A stretch of 64,000 nucleotides of DNA from Macrococcoides caseolyticum (GTDB lineage: Bacteria; Bacillota; Bacilli; Staphylococcales; Staphylococcaceae). How positions within the stretch are numbered: the stretch's first letter is position 1; each line of letters begins with the position of its first letter. The notes beneath the pieces are model-generated. The model made no database searches and was not told the DNA's origin. It saw only the letters and a list, made by a program, of their open reading frames with translations. The translations under genes and the position numbers were made by a program. The stretch spans positions 62,001 to 126,000 of the forward strand of contig NZ_JAHCPS010000002.1 in assembly GCF_021366795.1 (NCBI RefSeq), read 5' to 3'. Shown here in pieces: positions 52,571-62,414 of the stretch.

Positions 52571-53492
52571 TTTTACCGCCTCCTTCTTTTGTTAATGCCA
52601 TGAAGCGATCTTCCAGTGATAATTTTTCTTGCGTAACCCCATAAATATCGACATTACCATAAACAAAGTCACGGACTAACTGTGGTATATCTTTGGCTGC
52701 TATATCGACTGAAATTAAACGATCATTTAATTGAAAAGCGATATCTTTCTCATTCAATAATTTAACAGCCTGATCAATCGGATAAACATCAAAATCATGT
52801 CTCACAACATCCTGATCTGTTACAACAGTCTTAACATCTTCGATACGAATCATCTTTCCATTCTGAATAATTCCAAATCGGTCACATAATAATTCCATCT
52901 CACTCATTAAATGACTGGATACAATAACAGACATATTTTCTTCACGTGCTAATTTTTTGATGTAATCACGTATCTCTCGAATACCTGATGGATCCAATCC
53001 ATTGGTCGGTTCATCTAAAATCAAAATTTTAGGTTGATGTAATAATGCCTGTGCTAAACCAAGACGTTGGCGCATACCTAGAGAATACTTAGCTACTTTT
53101 TCTTTTATTCTTGATTCTAATCCAACAAGTTTTACAACGTGTTCGATATCCGCCTTAGTAATACCTTGTTGCATTCTGGCAAATTGCTTTAAATTTTCTA
53201 AACCTGATAAAAATGGATATAATTCTGGATTCTCAACTATTGCGCCAATATCTTTCATCACGTCACTACGATTTTGCGAAAGTGAACGACCAAATACTTT
53301 AATATCACCTGAAGTCGGTGTTGTTAGTCCAACAATCATACGAATTGTTGTCGTTTTCCCAGCACCATTTGGACCGAGAAAGCCAAACACCTCACCTCTT
53401 TTAACATTAAAACTTAAATCTTTAATGATGTGTTTTTTGTTGATTATTTTGTTTAGTTTCTCCACTTGAAGACTCAATTGATTATCTTCCAT
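52563..53492 (-). CDS. ABC transporter ATP-binding protein (BcrA-like)
   Basis: Walker A GPNGAGKTT, signature YSLGMRQRLGLAQALLHQP, Walker B ILILDEPTNGLD and the switch His in VSSHLMSE are intact. I use MEDNQLSLQVE at 53492, after GGAGGTG, giving 309 residues; the frame to 53534 runs over the promoter. Closest general type is the BcrA/peptide-resistance exporter ATPase. Promoter has the third TTAAGGT tandem site. Confidence 0.9.
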   Translation of the reverse strand: MEDNQLSLQVEKLNKIINKKHIIKDLSFNVKRGEVFGFLGPNGAGKTTTIRMIVGLTTPTSGDIKVFGRSLSQNRSDVMKDIGAIVENPELYPFLSGLENLKQFARMQQGITKADIEHVVKLVGLESRIKEKVAKYSLGMRQRLGLAQALLHQPKILILDEPTNGLDPSGIREIRDYIKKLAREENMSVIVSSHLMSEMELLCDRFGIIQNGKMIRIEDVKTVVTDQDVVRHDFDVYPIDQAVKLLNEKDIAFQLNDRLISVDIAAKDIPQLVRDFVYGNVDIYGVTQEKLSLEDRFMALTKEGGGKIV

Positions 53493-53513
53493 TTTTACAC
53501 CTCCGTTATACCT

Positions 53514-53519
53514 ATCATA
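53514..53519 (-). promoter_or_regulatory. -10 box of ABC transporter operon
   Basis: TATGAT on the minus strand; the -35 position reads TCTAAA and lies inside a terminator hairpin. 38 bases from the tandem operator. Confidence 0.5.
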
Positions 53520-53523
53520 AAAC

Positions 53524-53559
53524 AAAAATGCCACGATTTAGAAAAATCATGGCATTTTT
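53524..53559. terminator. Terminator hairpin between operator site 3 and the ABC promoter
   Basis: AAAAATGCCACGATTT (53524-53539) pairs with AAATCATGGCATTTTT (53544-53559) with one G-U pair; T-rich on both sides. Likely ends tcdA transcripts and insulates the ABC promoter. Confidence 0.8.
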
Positions 53560-53575
53560 AAGGTAAAATTAAGGT
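53558..53575 (-). promoter_or_regulatory. Tandem operator TTAAGGT-N4-TTAAGGT, site 3
   Basis: Heptamers at 53558-53564 and 53569-53575 (plus strand), 11-base period, identical to sites 1 and 2 and at the same distance from a -10 box. Confidence 0.65.
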
Positions 53576-53578
53576 AAA

Positions 53579-53750
53579 GAGGCTGTCGAAAGGGCGTTTA
53601 GATGCAAGTAAACTGGAGACAAAGCTGAAAAATCGCTCTTTGATTTTGAAGAATTTGTCGAAGTTTACCCAGCATCTGCCCTTGAGACGCCGTTTACAGA
53701 GGCTGTCGAACTTGCGTTTAAACACAAATAAACTAGAGGCAAATCAGAAA
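53579..53750 (+). repeat. Structured intergenic repeat, copy B (full unit plus truncated second unit)
   Basis: Unit 1 (53579-53698, 120 bases) folds: AAGGGC (53590-53595) with GCCCTT (53678-53683), AGATGC (53600-53605) with GCATCT (53672-53677), GTAAACT with AGTTTAC (53608-53614, 53662-53668), and inner GACAAA/TTTGTC and AAAATC/GATTTT. Unit 2 (from 53699) is a diverged 5' half ending about five bases from the tcdA stop. Homologous to copy A. Confidence 0.8.
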
Positions 53751-53754
53751 TTAT

Positions 53755-54522
53755 TTACGCTTTATCCTTCACACGTGTCACAGGAAAATCTTTTAAAATA
53801 TCATTTACGACCCAGCTTGCACAAATCAGTCCAACAACACTTGGTACAAAGGCATTACTTGATGGTGGCATTTGGGCTTTTCTCACAGGTGCATCTGCAT
53901 TACCGACATATGCCTTAACATCTTCACGAATGACGATCGGACTTTCATCACTAAAGACAACGGGAATGCCTTTATATATTTTTTCTTTCTTTAACTTCGT
54001 TCGAATTACTTTCGCCATTGGATCTGTATGCGTTTTTGAAATATCAACGATTTTAAATCGTGTGGGATCTGTCTTGTTCGCAGCACCCATACTCGAAATC
54101 ATTTTTATATTTCTTTTTAAGCATTCTTTCATTAAGTGAATTTTATACATGATTGTATCACTAGCATCCACAACATAATCAATATCATATTTAAAAATTT
54201 CCTCATATGTTTCATCTGTATAAAACATATGTAATGGCGTTACCTTACAATCCGGATTAATCAATTTAATACGTTCTTCCATAAGGGTCACTTTTGATTG
54301 TCCTACAGTCGTTGTTAGTGCATGTATTTGACGGTTAACATTTGTTATATCGACATCATCTTTATCAATTAAAATGATATGTCCGATATTTGTTCGTGCT
54401 AAAGCTTCAGCTGCAAATGAACCTACGCCACCTACCCCTAAAATCATCACTGTTTTACCTTTTAATGCATCTAAGCCTTCTTTACCATATGCAAGTTCAT
54501 TTCTAGAAAATTGATGTTTCAT
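53755..54522 (-). CDS. tcdA: tRNA threonylcarbamoyladenosine dehydratase TcdA
   Basis: E1-like, ATP-dependent enzyme that cyclises t6A37 to ct6A. VMILGVGGVGSFAAEALART is the nucleotide site; DKDDVDITNVNRQ and the catalytic region ISSMGAANKTDPTRF follow. I use MKHQFSRNELAYG at 54522, with GGAGA upstream; 255 residues. With mtaB, it acts on the same A37. Confidence 0.94.
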   Translation of the reverse strand: MKHQFSRNELAYGKEGLDALKGKTVMILGVGGVGSFAAEALARTNIGHIILIDKDDVDITNVNRQIHALTTTVGQSKVTLMEERIKLINPDCKVTPLHMFYTDETYEEIFKYDIDYVVDASDTIMYKIHLMKECLKRNIKMISSMGAANKTDPTRFKIVDISKTHTDPMAKVIRTKLKKEKIYKGIPVVFSDESPIVIREDVKAYVGNADAPVRKAQMPPSSNAFVPSVVGLICASWVVNDILKDFPVTRVKDKA

Positions 54523-54587
54523 TCTATATCTCCATTTCATTTAGTCAATAAATATATCCTATCATATTACTAAGATTTAATCATTAC

Positions 54588-54820
54588 AAAAAAGACGAGA
54601 GACAAATGTCTCTCGCCTTACGATAGTATCCAAGTGAGCCGTCATTTTAAGTGTTGATCATTTTGGCCTGCTATAAACAGGTGGGTGTCCCGTTTCTTAT
54701 TTTGCAAGTCCTCCATAGTGAGGCGTGTGCGCTATAAGAAAACCTATTAGACTCCCGATCAAAAAGTGTTAGGTCAAAATAGAATAAACAAATGTCGTAC
54801 TCTTCAGACACCTATCTTAT
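54588..54820 (-). ncRNA. ssrS: 6S RNA
   Basis: Regulatory RNA that binds housekeeping RNA polymerase. It fills the gap 54523-54869 between aspS and tcdA, the same place as Bacillus bsrA. Minus-strand TTGCAA, 16-base spacer, TATTAT (54827-54832) give a start near 54820. Internal TTTTTGATCGGGAGTC resembles bsrA. The end is a GACGAGAGACA hairpin (54594-54617) with a T run. About 233 bases; exact ends are estimated. Confidence 0.85.
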
Positions 54821-54869
54821 GTCTATATAATAGCACAATTATGATAAATTGCAACTATTATATATTGTA

Positions 54870-56657
54870 TTATTCATTCATTTCTTTTTCTTCTTTTACT
54901 TTCAAAGCAATGTGTAAATCATCCAGTTGAGCTGTTTCAACTGAGCTTGGCGCTTCAGTTAATAAATCTGTTGCTGAGGCCGTTTTAGGGAATGCAATAA
55001 CATCACGTAAATTAGTTCTACCTGCAAGCAACATCACCATTCTATCTAATCCTAAAGCGATACCACCATGTGGAGGTGCACCATATTTAAAGGCATTCAT
55101 TAAGAATCCAAATTGTTCTTCTGCTTCTTCTTTAGTAAATCCTAATGCTTCAAACATTTTTGCCTGAACGTCCTGATTGTGTATACGGATTGAACCACCA
55201 CCTAATTCATATCCATTTAATACAACATCATATGCATTCGCCTGTACATGCATCGGATCAGTTGTTAATAAATCTAAATGCTCTGGCTTAGGTGCTGTAA
55301 ATGGGTGGTGTGCCGCAAAGTAACGATCAAGTTCTTCATCATACTCAAATAATGGCCAGTCCGTTACCCATAAGAAATTAAATTTATTCTCATCAATTAA
55401 TCCTAAGTCTTTACCTAATTTGTTACGTAAGTTTGCTAAGCTCGCATTAACAACCGATAATTTATCAGCAACAAATAATACTAAATCTCCAGTTTCAGCT
55501 TCAGTTATTGCAATGAGTTCAGTCGTAATCGCTTCATCAAAGAATTTAGCGATCGGGCCATTTAATCCTTCTTCTACAACTTTCACCCAAGCTAAACCTT
55601 TGGCACCATATATTTTTGCAAATTCTTGTAACGCATCAATATCTTTTCTTGAATATTTATCAGCTGCACCTTTAACAACAATTGCTTTTACCGCACCACC
55701 GTTATTTACTGCTTCACTAAATACTTTAAAGTCCATTTTAGATGCTAAGTCATTTAATGTTTTTAATTTCATCTCAAAACGTGTATCCGGTTTATCAATG
55801 CCATAATCACGCATCGCTTCTTCATAAGTCATACGCGGGAATGGCGTAGGTATCTCTATGCCTTTCACATCTTTCATGATACGTGCAAGCATACCTTCAT
55901 TCATGGCCATGACATCTTCCTGATCAATGAAACTCATTTCTATATCAATTTGTGTAAATTCAGGTTGACGGTCAGCACGTAAATCTTCGTCACGGAAACA
56001 TTTCACGATTTGATAATACTTATCAAATCCACCTATCATTAATAATTGTTTAAAGATTTGCGGTGACTGAGGTAATGCAAAGAATTTTCCTTCCTGAACG
56101 CGTGACGGCACTAAATAGTCACGTGCACCTTCCGGCGTTGATTTTGTAAGCACCGGTGTTTCAACTTCATAAAATCCTGACTCATCTAAATAGTTGCGTA
56201 CGGCTCTTGTAATTTGATGACGCATTTTAAAAGTTTGTGCTAATGGTTCTCGTCTTAAATCTAGGTAACGATATTTTAGGCGCACATCTTCAGAAATATC
56301 TGTTTCTGCTTCAATTTGGAAAGGTGGTGTTTCAGACTTATTAATTATATTTATATCTGTCACCTGCACTTCAATTTTTCCTGTGTTTATTTTAGGATTA
56401 ACAACCGCTTCGTCACGTGCTGTTACTTTACCTTTAACTTCAACGACATACTCTGAGCGAATTGATTCTGCAATTTTAAGTGCCTCTTCAGAAAAATCAG
56501 GATTAAAAACAACTTGAACAATCCCTTCTCTGTCTCGTAAATCAATAAAAATCAGACCACCTAAATCACGTCTTTTTTGTACCCATCCTTTTAAAATAAC
56601 TTCCTGACCTATATATTCCTCTGTGACTAACCCACAATACGTTGTTCTTTTTTCCAT
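54870..56657 (-). CDS. aspS: Aspartyl-tRNA synthetase
   Basis: Class IIb synthetase of bacterial type. N-terminal OB anticodon domain (about residues 1-110, with [21 protein letters not shown] split), [16 protein letters not shown] motif 2, a GAD insertion (about 290-410) and motif 3 [12 protein letters not shown]. 595 residues. Follows hisS by one base; both depend on the upstream T-box. Confidence 0.98.
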   Translation of the reverse strand: MEKRTTYCGLVTEEYIGQEVILKGWVQKRRDLGGLIFIDLRDREGIVQVVFNPDFSEEALKIAESIRSEYVVEVKGKVTARDEAVVNPKINTGKIEVQVTDINIINKSETPPFQIEAETDISEDVRLKYRYLDLRREPLAQTFKMRHQITRAVRNYLDESGFYEVETPVLTKSTPEGARDYLVPSRVQEGKFFALPQSPQIFKQLLMIGGFDKYYQIVKCFRDEDLRADRQPEFTQIDIEMSFIDQEDVMAMNEGMLARIMKDVKGIEIPTPFPRMTYEEAMRDYGIDKPDTRFEMKLKTLNDLASKMDFKVFSEAVNNGGAVKAIVVKGAADKYSRKDIDALQEFAKIYGAKGLAWVKVVEEGLNGPIAKFFDEAITTELIAITEAETGDLVLFVADKLSVVNASLANLRNKLGKDLGLIDENKFNFLWVTDWPLFEYDEELDRYFAAHHPFTAPKPEHLDLLTTDPMHVQANAYDVVLNGYELGGGSIRIHNQDVQAKMFEALGFTKEEAEEQFGFLMNAFKYGAPPHGGIALGLDRMVMLLAGRTNLRDVIAFPKTASATDLLTEAPSSVETAQLDDLHIALKVKEEKEMNE

Positions 56658-56658
56658 G

Positions 56659-57921
56659 CTAATTCTCTCCTTTTAAGAATGCCGCTAAATGCGTTATACT
56701 TACTTCAGTACTTTGACCTGTCGTCATTGTTTTAACATTTACTTTGCCACTTTCAATCTCATTTGAACCAAGCACAATTGTATTTTTTACTTTTATTCGG
56801 TCTGCTTGTTTCATTTGACCTTTCATTTTGCGATTTAAATAATCAATATCGGCTTTTATACCTTTATTACGTAATTCAGCCAACAGTTTAACCCCGGCAT
56901 CAATCGTTTCAGGCATTGTTACAATATATAAATCCATTGCTTCTTCGATATCAAGTTCAATCTGCTCTGCTTCAATCGCTAACAGTAATCGTTCAATACT
57001 TAAAGCAAATCCAATACCTGTCTCTTTAGGTCCATCAAGCATTTCAAGTAGACCATTATATCGTCCTCCACCACATAACGTAGTGATTGCACCAAATCCT
57101 TCTGCATCACTCATCACTTCAAATGCTGTATGTGTATAATAGTCTAATCCACGTACTAAATTCGCATCTTCCACATATGGAATTTCTAAAATATCTAAAT
57201 AACGTTTCACTTCATTATAATAGTTTAAAGAATAGTCATTTAAGTAATCCGTTATTTTCGGCGCATTTTTTACAGAGGGTTGATCACAATCCACTTTACA
57301 ATCTAATATACGCATTGGATTTGTATGCAAACGGTTCTTACAATCATTACAGAAATTTTCAATATGAGGCTCAAAGTGTTTAACTAACGCCTCTTTATAA
57401 GTGTTACGACTTTCCATATCACCAATAGAATTTAATACAATCTTAATATGCTTTAAACCAAAAGATTTATAGATTGTATAAATCATGTGAATAACTTCTG
57501 CATCCATCGCCGGATTTTCTGCACCGATTGCTTCTACACCAAATTGAACAAATTGACGATAGCGTCCTTTTTGTTTTCGCTCATAACGAAACATTGGTCC
57601 ATTATAATACAACTTAATCGGTTGATTGGCATCACCATTCATTTTATTCTCGATATAACTTCTAACGACTGCAGCTGTTCCTTCAGGACGTAGTGTAATG
57701 CTACGGTCTCCTTTATCTTTAAATGTATACATTTCTTTTTGGACGATATCAGTCGTATCACCTACACCACGTGCAAATAAATCAGTGGATTCAAATATAG
57801 GTGTTCTTATTTCTTTATAATTAAAAGAAGCAGCAATTTCATGTAATCTATCTTCGATATAACGCCATTTAGGTGTTTCTGCTGGTAATATGTCTTGCGT
57901 TCCTCTTGGTATATTAATCAT
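56659..57921 (-). CDS. hisS: Histidyl-tRNA synthetase
   Basis: Class II synthetase. [13 protein letters not shown] at the start, [14 protein letters not shown] motif 2, the histidine motifs LVRGLDYYT and GGGRYNGL, and a C-terminal anticodon domain (about 325-420) are visible. Start ATG 57921 with AAGGAGG; 420 residues. The longer frame to 58023 runs through the T-box terminator. Confidence 0.98.
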   Translation of the reverse strand: MINIPRGTQDILPAETPKWRYIEDRLHEIAASFNYKEIRTPIFESTDLFARGVGDTTDIVQKEMYTFKDKGDRSITLRPEGTAAVVRSYIENKMNGDANQPIKLYYNGPMFRYERKQKGRYRQFVQFGVEAIGAENPAMDAEVIHMIYTIYKSFGLKHIKIVLNSIGDMESRNTYKEALVKHFEPHIENFCNDCKNRLHTNPMRILDCKVDCDQPSVKNAPKITDYLNDYSLNYYNEVKRYLDILEIPYVEDANLVRGLDYYTHTAFEVMSDAEGFGAITTLCGGGRYNGLLEMLDGPKETGIGFALSIERLLLAIEAEQIELDIEEAMDLYIVTMPETIDAGVKLLAELRNKGIKADIDYLNRKMKGQMKQADRIKVKNTIVLGSNEIESGKVNVKTMTTGQSTEVSITHLAAFLKGEN

Positions 57922-57935
57922 ATAATCCTCCTTAA

Positions 57936-58190
57936 ATAATAAAAGTCCCTTATGCATCACAAATAATGCATAAGGGACGTAAATTTTCCGTGTTGCCACC
58001 CTAATTGGTACAATCGTACCCACTCTAGTACATTTAACGCATGTATAACGGCAATACTTTGATATTGCAGCCTCATCTATTGTTACATCTTATAAACATT
58101 TATCATCTAATTTCAGCGGGATAGATGTCTCTATTCAATAAATCATTTATAAATGATAGACTAAAACGGCGTTTGTTTTAAGTTTGAATA
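57936..58190 (-). promoter_or_regulatory. T-box leader of hisS-aspS
   Basis: Minus strand T-box GGGTGGCAACACGG (57988-58001) and terminator stem GTCCCTTATGCAT/ATGCATAAGGGAC (57945-57978) with a T-rich tail. Stem I has an apical hairpin (CATCTA/TAGATG). A possible specifier GAU (Asp) is at 58087-58089, but His codons nearby cannot be excluded. It occupies the 304-base gap 57922-58225. Confidence 0.9.
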
Positions 58191-58195
58191 GGTTT

Positions 58196-58224
58196 ATATT
58201 ACTAAGTTAACTGACTAAAGTCAA
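58196..58224 (-). promoter_or_regulatory. hisS-aspS promoter
   Basis: Minus strand TTGACT (58219-58224), 17-base spacer, TAATAT (58196-58201), immediately after the lytH end. Confidence 0.7.
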
Positions 58225-58225
58225 G

Positions 58226-59086
58226 TTAATAAGAAAAGTAATTGTGTAATCCATCAACAATACTTGTTGTAACAATTTGTCGATAAATTTTATCATTCAT
58301 TAACTTTTCATCTGTTGGATTACTGATGTATCCAAGTTCAAGCAATACGGCTGGCCTTTTAGTTTGACGTATAACCTGGAAGTTTTCCTGTCTTACACCT
58401 CTGTCTGATAATAATGCTTTATGTTTGATTGCCATATGCAAAGTATCGGCTAATATCTTCTGTGACTCATGAAAATAATAAACAGTTAAGCCATGTGGAC
58501 GATTTGAATCAAGCGCATCAGCATGAATACTAATAAATGCATCTGCTTTTCCTTTTCTATCCTTTAATTCAATATATTCATCCGTTGTACGTGTCATGAC
58601 GACTGTAGCACCAGCATTTTCAAGCTTTTGCTTTAACATTATGCTTGTTTTTAATGTAATGTCCTTTTCAATTGTACCTTTAGGACTACTAGCCCCTTGG
58701 TCATTTCCACCATGACCCGGATCTATGATGACCACTTTACCTTTAAATGGATTTTCCCCTACAACTTTATCTTCTTTAATATTCAAATTGGTATGCCAAC
58801 CTGCTATCCAGCCTTTTTTATTATCTCCCGCAACATAATACCATTTTCCAGTATGCTTAATAATTTTTAGCGTTTCACCATTTTTCACTTCAAAGATAAC
58901 TGGATAAAATGCTTCTGGGCCAGTGCGTAATTCACCATCTTCTATCATTGTTAACTTCGTCGGTTCATCATTTTGTTTTGTAAAAAGTAAAAATAAAACG
59001 ATGATTAAAATAATAACGGATAAAGTTAGCAATGCAATTCGTAATGGACGTGAACGTTGTAGAGGTCTTAAGTCAATTTTTTTCAT
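58226..59086 (-). CDS. lytH: N-acetylmuramoyl-L-alanine amidase LytH
   Basis: Membrane-anchored wall hydrolase; the S. aureus homologue removes stem peptides with partner ActH and sits at the same locus. A transmembrane segment (about residues 17-36), a bacterial SH3 domain (about 45-105) and an Amidase_3 domain with IIDPGHGGNDQGA, FISIHADA and LLELGYISN zinc/catalytic motifs are visible. 286 residues. Start overlaps the dtd stop (ATGA). Confidence 0.92.
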   Translation of the reverse strand: MKKIDLRPLQRSRPLRIALLTLSVIILIIVLFLLFTKQNDEPTKLTMIEDGELRTGPEAFYPVIFEVKNGETLKIIKHTGKWYYVAGDNKKGWIAGWHTNLNIKEDKVVGENPFKGKVVIIDPGHGGNDQGASSPKGTIEKDITLKTSIMLKQKLENAGATVVMTRTTDEYIELKDRKGKADAFISIHADALDSNRPHGLTVYYFHESQKILADTLHMAIKHKALLSDRGVRQENFQVIRQTKRPAVLLELGYISNPTDEKLMNDKIYRQIVTTSIVDGLHNYFSY

Positions 59087-59535
59087 TGAATTTTACCCTC
59101 AGCACTCTCAAATATAATGGTTACCGGACCATCATTAACAAGTTCAATAGCCATCATGGCACCAAAAACACCAGGATGTACGATTAAACCCTCATCTCTT
59201 AAATAATCGTTAAACTTTTCATACATCTGCTGTGCAATTTCCGGTGACTTAGCATTAGTGAAACTCGGACGATTCCCTTTCTTTACATTTGCGAGTAACG
59301 TAAATTGGGAAATCGATAATATTTGTCCACCCACATCGTGAATCGATAGATTCATTTTACCGTTGTCATCTTCGAATATACGTGTATTCGCGATTTTTTT
59401 TGCGACAACTTTTAAATCTTCGTCCGTTGTGTTTGCACCTATACCGACTAATAAACAGTAACCCATTTCAATACTTTGATAATATTCTCCTGCCGTAACA
59501 GATGCTTTTTTTACTTTCTGTAGTACAACACGCAT
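59083..59535 (-). CDS. dtd: D-aminoacyl-tRNA deacylase
   Basis: Hydrolyses D-amino acids (and glycine) from mischarged tRNA. SQFTLLANVKKGNRPSF and the NDGPVTIIFES Gly-Pro motif are family signatures. I use MRVVLQKVKKASV at 59535, with GAGGTG upstream; 150 residues. Follows relA by ten bases. Confidence 0.96.
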   Translation of the reverse strand: MRVVLQKVKKASVTAGEYYQSIEMGYCLLVGIGANTTDEDLKVVAKKIANTRIFEDDNGKMNLSIHDVGGQILSISQFTLLANVKKGNRPSFTNAKSPEIAQQMYEKFNDYLRDEGLIVHPGVFGAMMAIELVNDGPVTIIFESAEGKIQ

Positions 59536-59545
59536 ATTTGACACC

Positions 59546-61735
59546 TCAATTTAATATCCTTGTTACCGTATAAATATCTCCAAGTTGTTTTATCTTTTCA
59601 ACAACACGCATCAATTCATTGACATTCTTAACCATAATACTTATATTGATTTTTGCATTTTTATCGATATCTGCTTTACCAGTAACCTGGGTCAGTGTTG
59701 TTTTTGTGGCATTTACTGCCTGGAGCACTTCATTGAGTAAACCTAAACGATCGTAAGCAGTAATTTCTAGATCTACCTGGTATGTCTTGTTTTCAGAAGC
59801 TTTTACCCATTCAACATCTATTAATCGTTCTTTCTCATTTACGACGTTTGGACATTCTGTACGATGAACTTTAACACCATGACCTTTAGTGATATAACCT
59901 ACTATCGCATCACCTGGTACTGGATTACAACATTTTGATAATTTAATCAACATATTATCCATACCTTCAACATATACACCTGTTTCAGTTTGGATTGTTC
60001 GTTTAACATTTAACGTCTTATTAACTTCCTGGACTTGGTTTAAGCGTTGTTCTTTTTCTTTAATTCTGTAACGTTCTGTTAATTTATTAACTACAGCAGA
60101 CGCTGTGAGTCCTCCAAAACCAACAGCTGCATATACATCATCCAGATTTGAAAAATTATATTTTTCAATAACAACAGTTATATTTTCATCGACCATAATG
60201 TCATCCATATTGATTTGCTGTTCTTTAAACTCAGCTTCAACCATGAATTTTCCTTTTTCTATATTGCTAGAGCGATCCTGTTTCTTAAAGAAACTTTTAA
60301 TCTTACTTTTTGCACTTGCGGATTTACAAATCTTTAACCAATCACGACTTGGGCCATAAGAATGTTTAGAAGTTCTAATTTCTATAATATCACCAGTCTG
60401 TAACTCATAATCAATTGGGACAATTTTTCCGTTCACTTTCGCACCAATCATTTTATTACCAACTTCACTGTGCACTGCATATGCAAAGTCAATGGGTACA
60501 GCACCAATCGGCAGCTCTACGACATCACTTTCTGGTGTGAAAACGTAGACTTTATCCGACTGCAAATCATACTTAAGTGATTCCATGAATGCTTCTGCAT
60601 CAGGTGATGTTGAGTCTGTTTCTTCAATTTCTTTCATCCAGCTCATTTTACTTAGTGATTTTGCTTCATCGGGATTCACAAGTGTCTTACCTTCTTTATA
60701 TGCCCAATGCGCAGCAACCCCGTGTTCAGCAATTTCATGCATTTCATATGTTCGAATCTGAATTTCTAATGGGTCACCATTTGGACCAACGACAGTCGTA
60801 TGTAATGACTGATACATGTTTGGTTTAGGCATTGCGATATAGTCTTTGAATCTTCCCGGCATTGGCTTCCATAATGTATGGACTAATCCTAATACTGCGT
60901 AACAATCTTTAATAGAATCAACAATAATACGAATCGCTAATAAGTCAAAGATCTGATCAAAATGTTTCTTTTGCTTCACCATTTTTCGGTAAATACTATA
61001 AATATGTTTAGGTCTTCCTGTAATTTCACCATCTATAGCAGTAATCGCCATTTCTTTACGAATGTTTTCAATCGCATTTTCAATGTATGCTTCACGTTCA
61101 CTACGTTTTTTCTTCATCAAATGTACAATTCTAAAATATTGAATACTATCAATATAACGAAGCGAAATATCTTCCAGCTCCCATTTTATTGTATTAATAC
61201 CTAGGCGATGGGCGAGCGGCGAATAAATTTCCAGCGTTTCTTTAGCAATTCTCACTTGTTTTTCATGTGGCATTGCTTTAAGCGTACGCATATTATGTAG
61301 TCTATCTGCAAGTTTCACCAGGATAACACGGACATCTTTAGCGATGGCAATAAATAATTTTCGATGATTTTCAGCCTGTTGTTCAGCTTTAGAACGATAT
61401 TTTACCTTTTCTAGTTTTGTAACACCATCAACTATATAAGCGACTTCTTCATTAAACATTGCCTTTAAGTCTTCATAGGTATAAGGCGTATCTTCTACAA
61501 CATCATGCAAAAATCCTGCAACAATTGTTGGTCCATCTAATTTCATTTCTGCTAAGATACCTGCTACTTGTATTGGATGCATGATATACGGTAGACCATT
61601 TTTTCTAAACTGACCTGTGTGCGCTTTTTCGGCAAGTTGATAGCTTTTAACAACGAATTGATAATCCTCTTCTGATAAATAAGCTTTCGTCATTGCAAGG
61701 ACATCATCTTTTGTATATGGATATTCATTGTTCAT
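59546..61735 (-). CDS. relA: Bifunctional (p)ppGpp synthetase/hydrolase (Rsh)
   Basis: Makes and degrades the stringent alarmone. HD hydrolase domain with [16 protein letters not shown], synthetase domain with [22 protein letters not shown] (split), TGS domain (about residues 390-450), zinc-finger-like CCNPVPGD and C-terminal ACT. 729 residues, full length. An intact HD motif argues for the bifunctional long-RSH type. Cotranscribed with dtd and lytH. Confidence 0.97.
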   Translation of the reverse strand: MNNEYPYTKDDVLAMTKAYLSEEDYQFVVKSYQLAEKAHTGQFRKNGLPYIMHPIQVAGILAEMKLDGPTIVAGFLHDVVEDTPYTYEDLKAMFNEEVAYIVDGVTKLEKVKYRSKAEQQAENHRKLFIAIAKDVRVILVKLADRLHNMRTLKAMPHEKQVRIAKETLEIYSPLAHRLGINTIKWELEDISLRYIDSIQYFRIVHLMKKKRSEREAYIENAIENIRKEMAITAIDGEITGRPKHIYSIYRKMVKQKKHFDQIFDLLAIRIIVDSIKDCYAVLGLVHTLWKPMPGRFKDYIAMPKPNMYQSLHTTVVGPNGDPLEIQIRTYEMHEIAEHGVAAHWAYKEGKTLVNPDEAKSLSKMSWMKEIEETDSTSPDAEAFMESLKYDLQSDKVYVFTPESDVVELPIGAVPIDFAYAVHSEVGNKMIGAKVNGKIVPIDYELQTGDIIEIRTSKHSYGPSRDWLKICKSASAKSKIKSFFKKQDRSSNIEKGKFMVEAEFKEQQINMDDIMVDENITVVIEKYNFSNLDDVYAAVGFGGLTASAVVNKLTERYRIKEKEQRLNQVQEVNKTLNVKRTIQTETGVYVEGMDNMLIKLSKCCNPVPGDAIVGYITKGHGVKVHRTECPNVVNEKERLIDVEWVKASENKTYQVDLEITAYDRLGLLNEVLQAVNATKTTLTQVTGKADIDKNAKINISIMVKNVNELMRVVEKIKQLGDIYTVTRILN

Positions 61736-61799
61736 TCTATCACCACCTATTTTTATAATGTATTAATAATACTATAATATCACGTATTTTTAAATGAAA

Positions 61800-61840
61800 T
61801 ATAAAAAAGACTGAGTCAATTTATTGATACTCAATCTTTT
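61800..61840 (-). terminator. apt terminator
   Basis: AAAAGACTGAGT/ACTCAATCTTTT stem (61805-61840) with one G-U pair, followed by TTTTTATATT on the minus strand. Confidence 0.85.
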
Positions 61841-61854
61841 TATACAAAAATAAC

Positions 61855-62376
61855 CTATTCTTCGTCGTATTCAACTAATGTTAATACGTCATATCCTTTT
61901 AATTTTTCCATCCCATTTAAATATTTTAAATCGATGATAAAAGCAATGCCCGCTACAATACCACCAAGTTCTTCAATTAACTTAATCGTTGCTTCAATTG
62001 TACCACCTGTTGCAAGTAAATCATCTGTAATTAAAACACGTTGACCAGGCTTAATCGCATCTTTATGCATTGTTAATACGTTGCTACCGTATTCAAGGTC
62101 ATATTCATATCGGATAACTTCACGTGGTAATTTACCTTCTTTTCGGACTGGTGCAAAACCAATCCCCATTGCATAAGCGACTGGACAACCGATAATAAAC
62201 CCTCTTGCTTCAGGACCAACAACGATATCAATTTGCTTTTCTTTTGCAAATTGTACAATTTTATCAGTTGCATAAGAATAAGCTTCGCCATTATCCATTA
62301 AAGTCGTAATATCTTTAAAATTAACGCCTGCTTTTGGCCAGTCTTTTACTTCTGCAATATAATTCTTTAAGTTCAT
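61855..62376 (-). CDS. apt: Adenine phosphoribosyltransferase
   Basis: Salvages adenine to AMP with [19 protein letters not shown] and the PRPP motif [13 protein letters not shown] are visible. 173 residues; GGAGG precedes the ATG. Between recJ and relA as in other Firmicutes. Confidence 0.97.
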   Translation of the reverse strand: MNLKNYIAEVKDWPKAGVNFKDITTLMDNGEAYSYATDKIVQFAKEKQIDIVVGPEARGFIIGCPVAYAMGIGFAPVRKEGKLPREVIRYEYDLEYGSNVLTMHKDAIKPGQRVLITDDLLATGGTIEATIKLIEELGGIVAGIAFIIDLKYLNGMEKLKGYDVLTLVEYDEE

Positions 62377-62414
62377 TTGTGTGCCTCCATGATCTATATC
62401 ATAAATTTTTAGAC

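Noticed and set aside
53640-53918. Plus-strand frame over the repeat and the tcdA end
   Set aside because: It is antisense to tcdA and partly repeat sequence, with no ribosome site.
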